NCBI GenBank assembly: GCA_046482735.1
Contig: JAWOEL010000098.1
Span: forward strand, 1 to 35,476
DNA from: JAQICB01 sp046482735
Lineage (GTDB): Bacteria > Bacteroidota > Bacteroidia > Bacteroidales > UBA1715
Direction: 5' to 3'
Length of the DNA stretch: 35,476 nucleotides
Below the pieces are notes generated by a model. It had not been told where the DNA came from. It was given only the letters and a program-made list of their open reading frames with translations, and searched no databases. The stretch's first letter is position 1. Each line of letters opens with the position of its first letter. Positions 25,907 through 34,419 of this stretch are shown one piece after another. The position numbers were made by a program, and so were the translations under genes.

Positions 25907-27858
25907 TTTTTATCTGGTGTTAATTGTTTTTCAAAATTGTTAATAAGAGTTTGTATTCGAATAACAGCGGCTACGCTCCATGCTTGCGAAATAGCTCCTT
26001 TGCCTTCATGAGGAGGATTTCCATCATATAATTCAGAAAATGTGCCAACTCCGTGAATATGTAAGGACTCTTCAAGTCCTTCATAGATTCGTTTTATTTC
26101 TGTTAGTCCCGAACGTCCGTGTAAATCTAAATATGCTTCGGCATACGGAGCCAAAAACCATAATAAAACAGATCCGTGGTGGTATGCAATATCACGTTCG
26201 TGAATTGTACCAGTACATTCACCTTTATATAAAGGATTTTTAGGAGACAGTGTTCGGATACCTCGCGGTGTAAGTAGTTCTTTTTTTACTGTTTCCAGTA
26301 CGGCATTTTTTTGAACATCACTTTCTAATGGTGAATACGGGAGTGATGCGGCAAATACCTGACTTGGACGAACCGATGTTTCAGTATGTTCTTCTGCCAC
26401 AAAATCTGCAAGATATTGGCGTTCGTCATTCCAAAAAATAGATGAAAAAGACTCCTTGATTTTTCCCGGAACGTGTTTCCATTTGTTTTGAAATGTTTTG
26501 TCTTTAATAATATTGAGAGCAAATAAAATTGCATTATACCACAGTGCATTTATTTCCACAACATATCCCCATCGTTCATAAACAGGATTGCCGTCAATTG
26601 TGGCATCAGCCCAGGTTAATGCATTTTTTTTGTTATGTAAATAGAGCAATCCATTATCGTGCATACTTATCACATTGTTAGTAAGAAAACGATAGCTTTC
26701 GAGAATTTCTATGATTTTCGGTACATATTTTTTTGTAATAGTAGATGCATTAGTATATGGTTCAAATTGCTGTATAGCACGAATATACCACAGAGCAGTG
26801 TCTATCGAATCCACATTTGAATGTTCGATATTACCAACATTTTTGTATATAAAACCATTTATTTCATTAGTAATAGTATCTAAAACATCTTCGCAGGTTT
26901 TCGTATCACCATACGTGAGTGTGAGTCCGGGTAATGCTATAAGACTATCGCGTCCCCATTTTCCCGGCCAGGGGAAACTGGCAATAATATCTGTTTTGTT
27001 GTTTTTGCGTGAAATAAATTGTTCTGCTGCATTTTTTAGGCAATTAGCATAATTATTTCGTGGTGTTCGCTTCGAAAGTTCTTTTTCGTATGATTGTGAA
27101 ACTTTTGAAGTATCTATACTTTCAAGTCCGGCAGAAAAATAAATTGCTTCTCCTTGTTTTATGTTACATTCAAAATAGCCTGGTGTAAATAAATCTTCAA
27201 CAGAGTTAAATCCACGTTCTTTTTCTTTTATGTAATCAAAATTTTTGTACCAATCTGGTGCAGAAACAAATTCATTTTTTTTGGATATTTGCATAAATAA
27301 TTGCGGGAAATTTTTGTACAAACACGATGCGATGCCATTTTTTACAGTTTTGTGCTTTGAATTTACTTGCATGTTGGCATGCGTTAAATCATGAATATGT
27401 CGAAATGCTAAAAAAGGACGTAATTGCAGAGTCGTTTTTGATTGAGCTTTTAGTAAGGTGTATTTTATAATTACTCGTTCTTCCTCTTCTACGAGTAACA
27501 TTTCTTTTTGCAAAACAACGCCTCCTACACGATAAATTATCGTTGGTGTCTTGCTATTACTGTACGATTCAATATATTTATGCCCCAGAGGATTATAATC
27601 TGTAATATATTTGTGAATGGCTAAATTAAATGGTGTGTTGTGCTGAATTATTGTTTCATCTAAAGATGATAATAAAACATGATGTTCATTATTGAACTCT
27701 GGTAACGGACACACCAATAAGCCATGATACTTTCTGGTGTTGCAATTAATAATTGTAGAACACGCATATGATCCTGCTCTGTTGGTTCGCAGAAATTCTT
27801 GTTTAAGTGATACGTTTAAGTTTGTAAGTTCTTGTTTTTTAAACTCTAAATATTCCAT
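25903..27858 (-). CDS. Glycogen debranching enzyme (archaeal-type GDE)
   Basis: This 651-residue protein has the GDE_N domain (EFLRTNRAGSYACSTIINCNTRKYHGLLV in the first 50 residues) and a C-terminal (alpha/alpha)6 amylo-alpha-1,6-glucosidase domain. Conserved elements are FPWPGKWGRDSLIALPG near 295-311, NVDSIDTALWYIRAIQQF near 344-361, LTWADATIDG near 409-418 with likely catalytic Asp, and FAASLPYSPL and ERDIAYHHGSVLLW near the end. It removes alpha-1,6 branches of glycogen. As the first gene of the operon it is followed by the GT4 synthase with an ATGA overlap, and a TATTTTTG element lies 26 bases upstream of the ATG. Length is normal. Confidence 0.93.
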   Translation of the reverse strand: MEYLEFKKQELTNLNVSLKQEFLRTNRAGSYACSTIINCNTRKYHGLLVCPLPEFNNEHHVLLSSLDETIIQHNTPFNLAIHKYITDYNPLGHKYIESYSNSKTPTIIYRVGGVVLQKEMLLVEEEERVIIKYTLLKAQSKTTLQLRPFLAFRHIHDLTHANMQVNSKHKTVKNGIASCLYKNFPQLFMQISKKNEFVSAPDWYKNFDYIKEKERGFNSVEDLFTPGYFECNIKQGEAIYFSAGLESIDTSKVSQSYEKELSKRTPRNNYANCLKNAAEQFISRKNNKTDIIASFPWPGKWGRDSLIALPGLTLTYGDTKTCEDVLDTITNEINGFIYKNVGNIEHSNVDSIDTALWYIRAIQQFEPYTNASTITKKYVPKIIEILESYRFLTNNVISMHDNGLLYLHNKKNALTWADATIDGNPVYERWGYVVEINALWYNAILFALNIIKDKTFQNKWKHVPGKIKESFSSIFWNDERQYLADFVAEEHTETSVRPSQVFAASLPYSPLESDVQKNAVLETVKKELLTPRGIRTLSPKNPLYKGECTGTIHERDIAYHHGSVLLWFLAPYAEAYLDLHGRSGLTEIKRIYEGLEESLHIHGVGTFSELYDGNPPHEGKGAISQAWSVAAVIRIQTLINNFEKQLTPDKK

Positions 27859-27883
27859 GAGTTATTGTATTTTCTTATTATCA

Positions 27884-27891
27884 CAAAAATA
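27884..27891 (-). promoter_or_regulatory. Putative -7 element of the glycogen operon
   Basis: The minus strand reads TATTTTTG (TAnnTTTG), 26 bases before the debranching enzyme ATG. A TTG at the usual -33 distance is missing. Confidence 0.42.
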
Positions 27892-27913
27892 GCAATAAAA
27901 ACAAGAATTACTA

Positions 27914-27944
27914 TTTATTTAGCAAAAAAACTACACTAAATAAA
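27914..27944 (-). terminator. Hairpin downstream of rho (weak terminator candidate)
   Basis: The 9-bp inverted repeat TTTATTTAG (27914-27922) / CTAAATAAA (27936-27944) lies 20 bases past the rho stop. All but two pairs are A-T and no T tract follows on the minus strand, so termination efficiency is doubtful. Confidence 0.35.
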
Positions 27945-27963
27945 GATGATATGTTTCATGTTT

Positions 27964-29559
27964 TTATAAACTTCCCATACTTAAAAGAAACTCATCATTG
28001 TCTTTGGTGTTTGGAATTCTTCTGCTTAAAAATTCCATAGCTTCAACCGGATTCATGTCAGATAAGAAATTGCGTAATATCCAGTTTTTACTTAATCTGG
28101 TTTTGTCGATAAGTAAATCATCGCGTCGGGTGCTGGATAAATTAACGTCTACGGCTGGGTATATGCGTTTGTTGGAAATACGGCGGTCGAGTTGTAGTTC
28201 CATATTACCGGTTCCTTTAAATTCCTCAAAAATAACCTCATCCATTTTTGAGCCGGTTTCTGTTAATGCTGTTGCTATAATTGTAAGCGAACCACCGTCT
28301 TCAATATTTCGTGCAGCACCGAAAAAACGTTTTGGTTTGTGGAGTGCATTTGCATCTACACCACCCGAAAGAATTTTTCCGGATGCAGGTTGTGCCATAT
28401 TAAATGCACGTGCCAATCGAGTGATAGAATCGAGTAGGATGCACACATCATGACCACATTCTACTAAACGTTTTGCTTTTTCTAATACTATATTGGCAAC
28501 TTTTACGTGTCTGTCTGCAGGTTCGTCAAATGTTGATGAAATAACTTCGGCTTTTACACTACGTTTCATGTCAGTTACCTCTTCCGGACGTTCATCAATA
28601 AGTAAAATAATTAAATAAACATCAGGATGGTTGTCTGCTATTGCATTTGCAACTCCTTTTAATAAGGTTGTTTTACCTGTTTTTGGTTGTGCAACGATTA
28701 ACCCTCTTTGTCCTTTTCCAATAGGAGTAAATAAATCTATAATACGGGTTGAAATATCGGTGTGACCTGAGCCCGTTAGATGAAATTTTTCTTCGGGAAA
28801 TAATGGTGTTAAATGATCAAAATGAACACGATCACGAACTTCCGTTGGTGTTTTACCATTAATTTTTTGAACTTTTACAAGCGGGAAGTATTTTTCACCT
28901 TCTTTTGGTGGACGGATTGCACCTTCTACAGTATCACCTGTTTTTAAACCAAATAATTTTATTTGTGATTGTGATACATAAATATCATCGGGAGAATTCA
29001 GATAGTTGTAATCACCTGAACGCAGAAATCCGTATCCTTCTTGCATTAAATCCAGTACACCTTCTCCTGAAATTATACCATCAAATTCAGTAGGACTGTC
29101 TTGTTTATTGTTTTGTCTTTGAAAATTTGAGTTGTTTTGTGGTTGTTTTCTGGCATCTGGTCGGTTTGACTGATCTTTGTACTCTTGCTGAGTTGATTGA
29201 GTTGCTCGTTCAACTTGTCTTTGTTCTGTTTTTTTATGGCTTTCGTTTTCTGATGCCGCTTGTGCACTTTGGGAAATTCCCTCTGTAACCGGAACTTTTG
29301 TTCGGGTTCGTTTACGAGGTCTTTTTTCTGTTTTTTCAAAAGGTATTTCAGCTTGTTTATCTTTTGTATCTGAATTCTTTTTTTCATCCTTCTCTTCTTT
29401 TTCTTCGGGAAGGTTTTTGGGTATGCTACCTTGTTCTTCTAAAATACGAATGATTAAATCTTCTTTTTTTAATGAAGAAATGTCGGTAACACCTAATTCT
29501 TTAGCGATTTCTTTTAATTTTGAAACCAACATCTTTTTTAAGTCTGCTGCTTGATACAT
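27964..29559 (-). CDS. rho: Transcription termination factor Rho
   Basis: The 531-residue hexameric RNA helicase ends transcripts by RNA-dependent ATP hydrolysis. Residues 1-44 are the Rho N-terminal helical module. About 45-155 is a hydrophilic insert rich in Lys, Glu, Gln, Asn and Arg, absent from E. coli Rho (419 aa) but common in this phylum. The primary RNA-binding cold-shock fold follows (GVLDLMQEGYGFLRS near 167-181). The ATPase domain has RGLIVAQPKTGKTTLL (Walker A) near 284-299, LIILLIDERPEEVTDM, the Walker B region CILLDSITRLARAFN and LSGGVDANALHKPKRFFGAARN (R-loop zone). The gene appears monocistronic, 191 bases from the TRIC gene. Confidence 0.97.
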   Translation of the reverse strand: MYQAADLKKMLVSKLKEIAKELGVTDISSLKKEDLIIRILEEQGSIPKNLPEEKEEKDEKKNSDTKDKQAEIPFEKTEKRPRKRTRTKVPVTEGISQSAQAASENESHKKTEQRQVERATQSTQQEYKDQSNRPDARKQPQNNSNFQRQNNKQDSPTEFDGIISGEGVLDLMQEGYGFLRSGDYNYLNSPDDIYVSQSQIKLFGLKTGDTVEGAIRPPKEGEKYFPLVKVQKINGKTPTEVRDRVHFDHLTPLFPEEKFHLTGSGHTDISTRIIDLFTPIGKGQRGLIVAQPKTGKTTLLKGVANAIADNHPDVYLIILLIDERPEEVTDMKRSVKAEVISSTFDEPADRHVKVANIVLEKAKRLVECGHDVCILLDSITRLARAFNMAQPASGKILSGGVDANALHKPKRFFGAARNIEDGGSLTIIATALTETGSKMDEVIFEEFKGTGNMELQLDRRISNKRIYPAVDVNLSSTRRDDLLIDKTRLSKNWILRNFLSDMNPVEAMEFLSRRIPNTKDNDEFLLSMGSL

Positions 29560-29618
29560 ATAAATACTGAGAATAGATTTTGATTATTTATTTATCGTTT
29601 TGTTTTTTTTGGGATTTT

Positions 29619-29648
29619 ATTCTTTTATAGGGAGTTTCTATAAAGAAT
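29619..29648. repeat. Imperfect hairpin upstream of rho
   Basis: ATTCTTTTATAG (29619-29630) and CTATAAAGAAT (29638-29648) can form an 11-bp stem with one bulged T and a 7-base loop. It lies 60-90 bases before the rho ATG in an otherwise featureless 191-base gap. It might be a leader structure or the 3' end of the TRIC transcript; neither strand shows a proper T tract next to it. Confidence 0.35.
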
Positions 29649-29750
29649 CATAGATTGTTCTGAAATCCTGTGCAAGTATACATATAATTTTTTTAAAAAT
29701 ACAAAAAATAAGATTTTTTTTTCTAATAGAATTATTTCTGTTGATTGTTG

Positions 29751-30359
29751 TTATTTAAATTTAGGCAATGTCCAGTTGTATCGTACACTTAATGAGCGTA
29801 TAACGAAAATTACGAAAGCTGCAAATAGTACTGTAATAGATTCCGGAACATTTGATAATAACATAAAAGAGTAAGTTACACCACCAATTAAGCAGGCAGT
29901 TGCGTAAATTTCTTTATGAAAAATAAGTGGAATTTCGTTACACAACACATCTCGTATAATGCCGCCGACAACTGCTGTTGTAATGCCCATCATAATAGCA
30001 ACCGGAATATGAATTTCCGCTTGGAGGCCTTTTTGAATACCAATAATGGTAAATGCACTTATACCAATAGTGTCAAAAAAGAAAAGTGCTTTTGAGAAAC
30101 GAATAATAGTGGGTCTGAATAAAAAAGTAAACACAACGGCAATAATAATAATGTAAAAAAACATAATATCCTGTAACCATGCAACAGGTGTGTTTCCCAA
30201 CATCATGTCTCGAAATGTACCGCCACCAATTGCTGTTACAAAGCCAAGAAAAAGTCCGCCAAAAAGATCAAATTTTTTATCTGCCGCCGCAAGAGCACCA
30301 CTTACCGTAAAAGCAAACGTTCCGGTATAATCAAATAATTGAATTAATTCTTCGGTCAT
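29751..30359 (-). CDS. TRIC-type cation channel (UPF0126/YadS family)
   Basis: This 202-residue inner-membrane protein has about seven transmembrane helices in two homologous halves. Each half has its glycine hinge motif: GGGTFRDMML near 46-55 in the first and VVGGIIRDVLCNEIP near 130-144 in the second. Prokaryotic homologues of the trimeric intracellular cation channels conduct K+ and Na+ as trimers. It starts three bases after the ychF stop, so the two genes are co-transcribed. The link between a translation-associated ATPase and an ion channel may be only genomic convenience. The family call is secure. Confidence 0.92.
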   Translation of the reverse strand: MTEELIQLFDYTGTFAFTVSGALAAADKKFDLFGGLFLGFVTAIGGGTFRDMMLGNTPVAWLQDIMFFYIIIIAVVFTFLFRPTIIRFSKALFFFDTIGISAFTIIGIQKGLQAEIHIPVAIMMGITTAVVGGIIRDVLCNEIPLIFHKEIYATACLIGGVTYSFMLLSNVPESITVLFAAFVIFVIRSLSVRYNWTLPKFK

Positions 30360-30362
30360 GTA

Positions 30363-31460
30363 TTATACGTTGAATTTAAAATGCATTATATCTCCATCTT
30401 CAACTATATATTCTTTTCCCTCCATCGACATTTTTCCAGCTTCTTTTACAGCTTGTTCTGAACCGTATGAAATGAAATCACTATATTTTATAACTTCTGC
30501 TTTTATGAAACCTTTTTCAAAATCGGTATGAATAACTCCTGCAGCTTGTGGTGCTTTGAATCCTTTGAGATATGTCCAGGCACGAACTTCTTTTTCGCCG
30601 GCAGTAAAAAAAGTTTCTAAATTGAGTAATTCATATGCTTTTTGAATTAATTTATGAAGTCCGGGTTCGGTAAGTCCTAAATCTTCTAAAAACAGTGCTC
30701 GTTCTTCGGGTTCTTCCAATTCTGCTATTTCTGCTTCTATTGCCGTTGCAAGTATAAGTACCTCTGCACCTTCGTCTTGCACAGAGTTTTCCACTTTTTT
30801 TGTAAAATCATTTCCCTGAATGCTTTGTTCATCTACATTACATACATAGAGTACTGGTTTTTGTGTGAGCAGGTGTAAATCATAAATAGCTGCACGTTCA
30901 TTTTTGTCGAAATCAAGACTTCGTACAGATTTACCTTGTTCTAAATGATTTTGAATACGCGAAAGAACTGTGTATAAAAATTGAGCATCTTTATCGTTGC
31001 CGGTTTGAGCTTGTTTTTTTACTTTGTTTATGCGTGTTTCAACTGTTTCTAAATCTTTTATTTGAAGTTCAGTGTCTATGGTTTCTTTATCCCGAACGGG
31101 ATCTATTGATCCATCAACATGAGTTATGTTTTCATCTTCAAAACAACGTAATATGTGGATAATGGCATCAGTTTCACGAATATTTGCCAAAAACTTATTT
31201 CCTAAGCCTTCACCACGACTAGCTCCTTTTACCAAACCCGCAATATCAACTATCTCTACTGAAGTTGGTACTACGCGTTCAGGTTTTACCAATTCTTGTA
31301 GTTCGTTGAGGCGATCGTCAGGTACTGTTATTATACCGATATTGGGTTCTATTGTACAAAAAGGAAAATTAGCAGCTTGTGCTTTTGCGTTTGTTATACA
31401 ATTAAATAAGGTTGATTTTCCAACGTTGGGTAATCCAACTATTCCACATTTTAAAGCCAT
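30363..31460 (-). CDS. ychF: Ribosome-associated ATPase YchF (OLA1/Obg family)
   Basis: The 365-residue protein is a P-loop protein of the Obg group that prefers ATP and binds ribosomes; it is tied to stress and redox responses in other bacteria. The G1 loop is GLPNVGKS (9-16), the switch II region is DIAGLVKGASRGEGLGNKFL near 73-92, and the usual NKxD is replaced by NVDE (in YVCNVDEQS), the change that gives YchF its ATP preference. A coiled-coil insert (about 130-165) and the C-terminal TGS domain (EVRAWTYLKGFKAPQAAG near 289-306 and EGKEYIVEDGDIMHFKFNV-type end) complete the family architecture. The promoter side is shared with the divergent PhoH gene. Confidence 0.97.
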   Translation of the reverse strand: MALKCGIVGLPNVGKSTLFNCITNAKAQAANFPFCTIEPNIGIITVPDDRLNELQELVKPERVVPTSVEIVDIAGLVKGASRGEGLGNKFLANIRETDAIIHILRCFEDENITHVDGSIDPVRDKETIDTELQIKDLETVETRINKVKKQAQTGNDKDAQFLYTVLSRIQNHLEQGKSVRSLDFDKNERAAIYDLHLLTQKPVLYVCNVDEQSIQGNDFTKKVENSVQDEGAEVLILATAIEAEIAELEEPEERALFLEDLGLTEPGLHKLIQKAYELLNLETFFTAGEKEVRAWTYLKGFKAPQAAGVIHTDFEKGFIKAEVIKYSDFISYGSEQAVKEAGKMSMEGKEYIVEDGDIMHFKFNV

Positions 31461-31474
31461 ATATAAATTTTTTT

Positions 31475-31507
31475 CAAAAATAGTAGTTTTTATAATAAAT
31501 GAAACAA
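31475..31507 (-). promoter_or_regulatory. Putative ychF promoter
   Basis: On the minus strand TTG (31507-31505) and TATTTTTG (31482-31475) are separated by 22 bases, slightly longer than usual. The -7 element lies 15 bases before the ychF ATG, giving a very short leader. Confidence 0.42.
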
Positions 31508-31534
31508 GTTTTAGTATTTGTTATTCACATTTTT

Positions 31535-31564
31535 TTGCAAATACAAAAAATACTGCTGTGTTTG
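31535..31564 (+). promoter_or_regulatory. Putative phoH-like gene promoter
   Basis: TTG (31535-31537), a 19-base spacer and TGTGTTTG (31557-31564) fit the Bacteroides promoter pattern with one mismatch in the -7 box. It is divergent from the ychF promoter and lies 46 bases before the ATG chosen for the PIN-PhoH gene. Confidence 0.42.
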
Positions 31565-31609
31565 GTCTGTATTTCACTAAAAAATTGTAATTTTATAAAA
31601 AAATGGCGT

Positions 31610-32944
31610 ATGGTAAGAAAGAATAAGAAAATCTTTGTGTTAGACACAAATGTGATTTTACATGATTACAGGGCAATATATTCTTTTCAGGAGAATGATA
31701 TTGTGATTCCAATAACAGTATTGGAAGAATTAGATAAGTTTAAAAAAGGGCATGACGAGCTAAATTGGTCTGCACGAGAATTTACTCGTGAGCTGGATAA
31801 GCTTGCTGGTGATAAATTGTTTACTGATGGCGTCGAACTTGGGGATAAACGCGGGAAATTATATATAAAAACTCAAGGCGAATACCCTGAAGTTGTGTAT
31901 GAATCTTTTCGGGAACAAATAGCAGATCACCGGATTTTGGCTACAGCTTATGCTGTGCAAAAAGAGCATGAAAACAACCAGGTGATTTTAGTTACCAAAG
32001 ACATTAATTTACGCATGAAGGCAAAATCTATAGGTGTTGTCTCGCAAGATTATGAAAACGATAAAATTCAGGATTTATATACAATAGAAGAGGGGATACC
32101 TGTTCTGGAAAATGTGGATAATGCACTTATAGCAAAATTGTATAGTAAAAAAAGCGATATTTCTATTACACCTGAAGATTTAGGAATACCACATCCTGAT
32201 AATCATGCGTACTTTATATTAAAGAGTACGCAGTCAAGTGTTATTGTATATTATAACCCGTATGAAAAAGTTATTACCAGAGTAGTAAAACGACATGTTT
32301 TTGGCATAGAACCTCGAAATGCTGAACAAACATTTGCCTTTCATGCTTTGACTAATCCTGATGTGAAGTTGGTTGCAATAACCGGACGTGCCGGTACCGG
32401 TAAAACACTTGTTGCACTTGCAGCAGCATTGGAACAACACGAGATGTATGAACAGATATTGCTGGCACGGCCAATAGTAGCATTAGCTAATAAAGATATG
32501 GGATTTTTGCCGGGAGCAGAAAAAGATAAAATACGACCATATATGATGCCGTTGTTTGACAATATTCAGGTAATAAAACAAAACCTGCAAAGCAATGGCG
32601 AACAGGTAAATTTAATAGATGATTTGCAAAAAAGCGGTGCTTTAGAAATTTCTCCTTTGGCTTATATCCGTGGACGATCGCTACCTAAAGTGTTTTTTAT
32701 AATTGATGAGGCTCAGAATCTTACACCACATGAGGTAAAAACTATAATAACCCGTGCCGGTGAAGGAACTAAAATTATATTTACCGGTGATATCCAGCAA
32801 ATTGACTCACCTTATTTAGATAGTTTTTCGAATGGATTGTCTCATTTAAGTACAAAAATGAAAGGTCAAAAATTGTTTGCCCATATTAATTTGATAAAAG
32901 GTGAACGAAGTGAACTTTCTGAATTGGCAAGTAACTTGTTGTAA
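31610..32944 (+). CDS. PIN-domain/PhoH-family ATPase
   Basis: From the ATG at 31610 the product has 444 residues. The N-terminal PIN ribonuclease domain begins at once with KIFVLDTNVILHD (first acidic residue D12) and has further acidic residues in VTVLEELDKFK-like PITVLEELDKFK, in SFREQIADHRILATA and in LVTKDINLRMKA. From about residue 240 comes the PhoH P-loop ATPase with ITGRAGTGKTLVALA (Walker A) and VFFIIDEAQNLTP (Walker B). The family is thought to unwind and cut RNA. The frame extends upstream to an ATG at 31499; those 37 residues look like a signal peptide but precede a cytoplasmic PIN domain and cover the promoter, so I reject them. It is the first plus-strand gene of the window. Confidence 0.92.
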   Translation: MVRKNKKIFVLDTNVILHDYRAIYSFQENDIVIPITVLEELDKFKKGHDELNWSAREFTRELDKLAGDKLFTDGVELGDKRGKLYIKTQGEYPEVVYESFREQIADHRILATAYAVQKEHENNQVILVTKDINLRMKAKSIGVVSQDYENDKIQDLYTIEEGIPVLENVDNALIAKLYSKKSDISITPEDLGIPHPDNHAYFILKSTQSSVIVYYNPYEKVITRVVKRHVFGIEPRNAEQTFAFHALTNPDVKLVAITGRAGTGKTLVALAAALEQHEMYEQILLARPIVALANKDMGFLPGAEKDKIRPYMMPLFDNIQVIKQNLQSNGEQVNLIDDLQKSGALEISPLAYIRGRSLPKVFFIIDEAQNLTPHEVKTIITRAGEGTKIIFTGDIQQIDSPYLDSFSNGLSHLSTKMKGQKLFAHINLIKGERSELSELASNLL

Positions 32945-33013
32945 TAATTTGATTTACAGGTTTGTTTGTGTGTGTTAGTGTCTTGTTTAAAAATAAATAA
33001 TAGATGTTTTTTT

Positions 33014-33043
33014 TTGATGCAAAAGATACTTGCTGTATTTTTG
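33014..33043 (+). promoter_or_regulatory. Promoter of the kamA-ablB operon
   Basis: TTG (33014-33016), a 19-base spacer and TATTTTTG (33036-33043) match the Bacteroides -33/-7 consensus exactly. The predicted transcription start near 33050 gives a leader of about 35 bases before the kamA ATG. This is among the best promoter matches in the window. Confidence 0.65.
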
Positions 33044-33084
33044 CCTCATATTTAAAATATAGTTTTTAACTAAAAAAGAAAAGT

Positions 33085-34416
33085 ATGATTTATACTAGTA
33101 ATCAAGAAAAAATTGCTCAGAAACTTGATAAAGGTTCTGAAATTTCTTCTTGGAAAGATTGGAAATGGCAGTTGAAGCATTTAGTTCGAACTGTTAATCA
33201 ATTTGAAAATTTAACCGGAATTAAATTTGATGAAACAGAAAAAGCTCAATTAGAAGAGACTTTTGGGAAATTCCCTCTTTCAATAACCCCGTATTATTTA
33301 TCTCTTATAAATAAAGATAATTATCAATACGATCCGGTATTTAAACAAGCTTTTGGAAGTGTACATGAGCTACAAACTCATGCATCTGAACTTGCAGATC
33401 CATTGTCAGAAGATCAGGATAGTCCTGTAGAAGGTATTACGCACCGGTATCCGGATAGAGTTTTGTTTCATGTAAGTAATATTTGCGCAATGTATTGTAG
33501 GCATTGTACCCGGAAACGAAAAGTGGGAGATGTGGATTCTGTTCCTTCAAAAGAACAATTGAAAAAAGGAATTGAATATATAAAGAACACACCTCAAGTA
33601 CGTGACGTGCTTTTATCGGGTGGTGACCCTTTTATGTTGCCTGATAGTATGATAGATTGGTTATTGTCCGAAATTCGTGCTATTCCACACGTAGAGGTTA
33701 TTCGTATAGGTACACGTGTGCCGGTTGTATTGCCATATAGAATAACTCCTGAGTTGGTTTCTATTTTGAAAAAGTATCAACCATTGTGGATAAATACACA
33801 TTTTAATCATCCCCGAGAACTGTCTGCATCTGCATGTGAGGCAGTTGCAATGTTGGCTGATGGTGGTTTCCCATTAGGAAATCAATCGGTATTACTTGCC
33901 GATGTAAATGACTGTCCACGGATTATGAAATCTTTAGTTCATAAGTTAGTGAAAAACAGAATTCGTCCGTACTATTTATATCAATGCGATTTATCTGAAG
34001 GTTTATCGCACTTTAGAACGCCTATTGGTAAAGGTATTGAAATTATGGAAAGTCTTATAGGGCACACCAGTGGTTTTGCACGTCCAACATATGTGATTGA
34101 CGCACCGGGTGGAGGTGGAAAAATACCTGTTATGCCCAATTATATAGTTTCGTGGTCAACAAATAAAGTGGTATTACGAAATTATGAAGGGGTTATCACT
34201 ACTTATAAGGAGCCGGATAGTTATGAAGCCCGTATGTGCGACAGGAATTGTGCAAATTGCGATCTAGAACTTGATTTACGTGAGGCTGATGAGTCAGATT
34301 CTATAGGCATAGAAAAATTACTTTCGGATTCATATGATAATATATCGTTAATTCCAGAAAATAATGAGCGTTTACAACGTCGAAATGATAGTGAAGAAGA
34401 AGAGGAAAATAATTAG
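33085..34416 (+). CDS. ablA: Lysine 2,3-aminomutase
   Basis: The 443-residue radical SAM/PLP enzyme converts L-alpha-lysine to L-beta-lysine. The cluster motif is C134-x3-C138-x2-C141 (CAMYCRHCTRKRKVG), followed by DVLLSGGDPFMLPD near 172-185 and RIGTRVPVVLP near 210-220. PGGGGKIPVMPNY places the PLP-binding lysine at K346. The C-terminal CDRNCANCDLELD holds the extra cysteines that bind zinc in known aminomutases. The last residues are very acidic. The gene is also called kamA; I use ablA because the next gene, four bases on, is ablB. That pairing points to osmolyte synthesis rather than lysine fermentation. Confidence 0.96.
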   Translation: MIYTSNQEKIAQKLDKGSEISSWKDWKWQLKHLVRTVNQFENLTGIKFDETEKAQLEETFGKFPLSITPYYLSLINKDNYQYDPVFKQAFGSVHELQTHASELADPLSEDQDSPVEGITHRYPDRVLFHVSNICAMYCRHCTRKRKVGDVDSVPSKEQLKKGIEYIKNTPQVRDVLLSGGDPFMLPDSMIDWLLSEIRAIPHVEVIRIGTRVPVVLPYRITPELVSILKKYQPLWINTHFNHPRELSASACEAVAMLADGGFPLGNQSVLLADVNDCPRIMKSLVHKLVKNRIRPYYLYQCDLSEGLSHFRTPIGKGIEIMESLIGHTSGFARPTYVIDAPGGGGKIPVMPNYIVSWSTNKVVLRNYEGVITTYKEPDSYEARMCDRNCANCDLELDLREADESDSIGIEKLLSDSYDNISLIPENNERLQRRNDSEEEEENN

Positions 34417-34419
34417 TCT

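Noticed and set aside
27998..28453. A 151-codon plus-strand frame
   Set aside because: It lies entirely antisense to the highly conserved ATPase domain of rho and has no independent signature.
31126..31590. A 154-codon plus-strand frame
   Set aside because: It is antisense to the GTPase domain of ychF and runs into the promoter region of the PIN-PhoH gene.
31499..31609. Upstream extension of the PIN-PhoH gene that resembles a signal peptide
   Set aside because: The PIN domain begins directly after the internal ATG at 31610, the protein family is cytoplasmic, and the extension overlaps a promoter candidate.
33085..34416. Lysine fermentation locus
   Set aside because: The neighbour is ablB, and none of the kamDE, kdd, kce or kal genes is present in the window.
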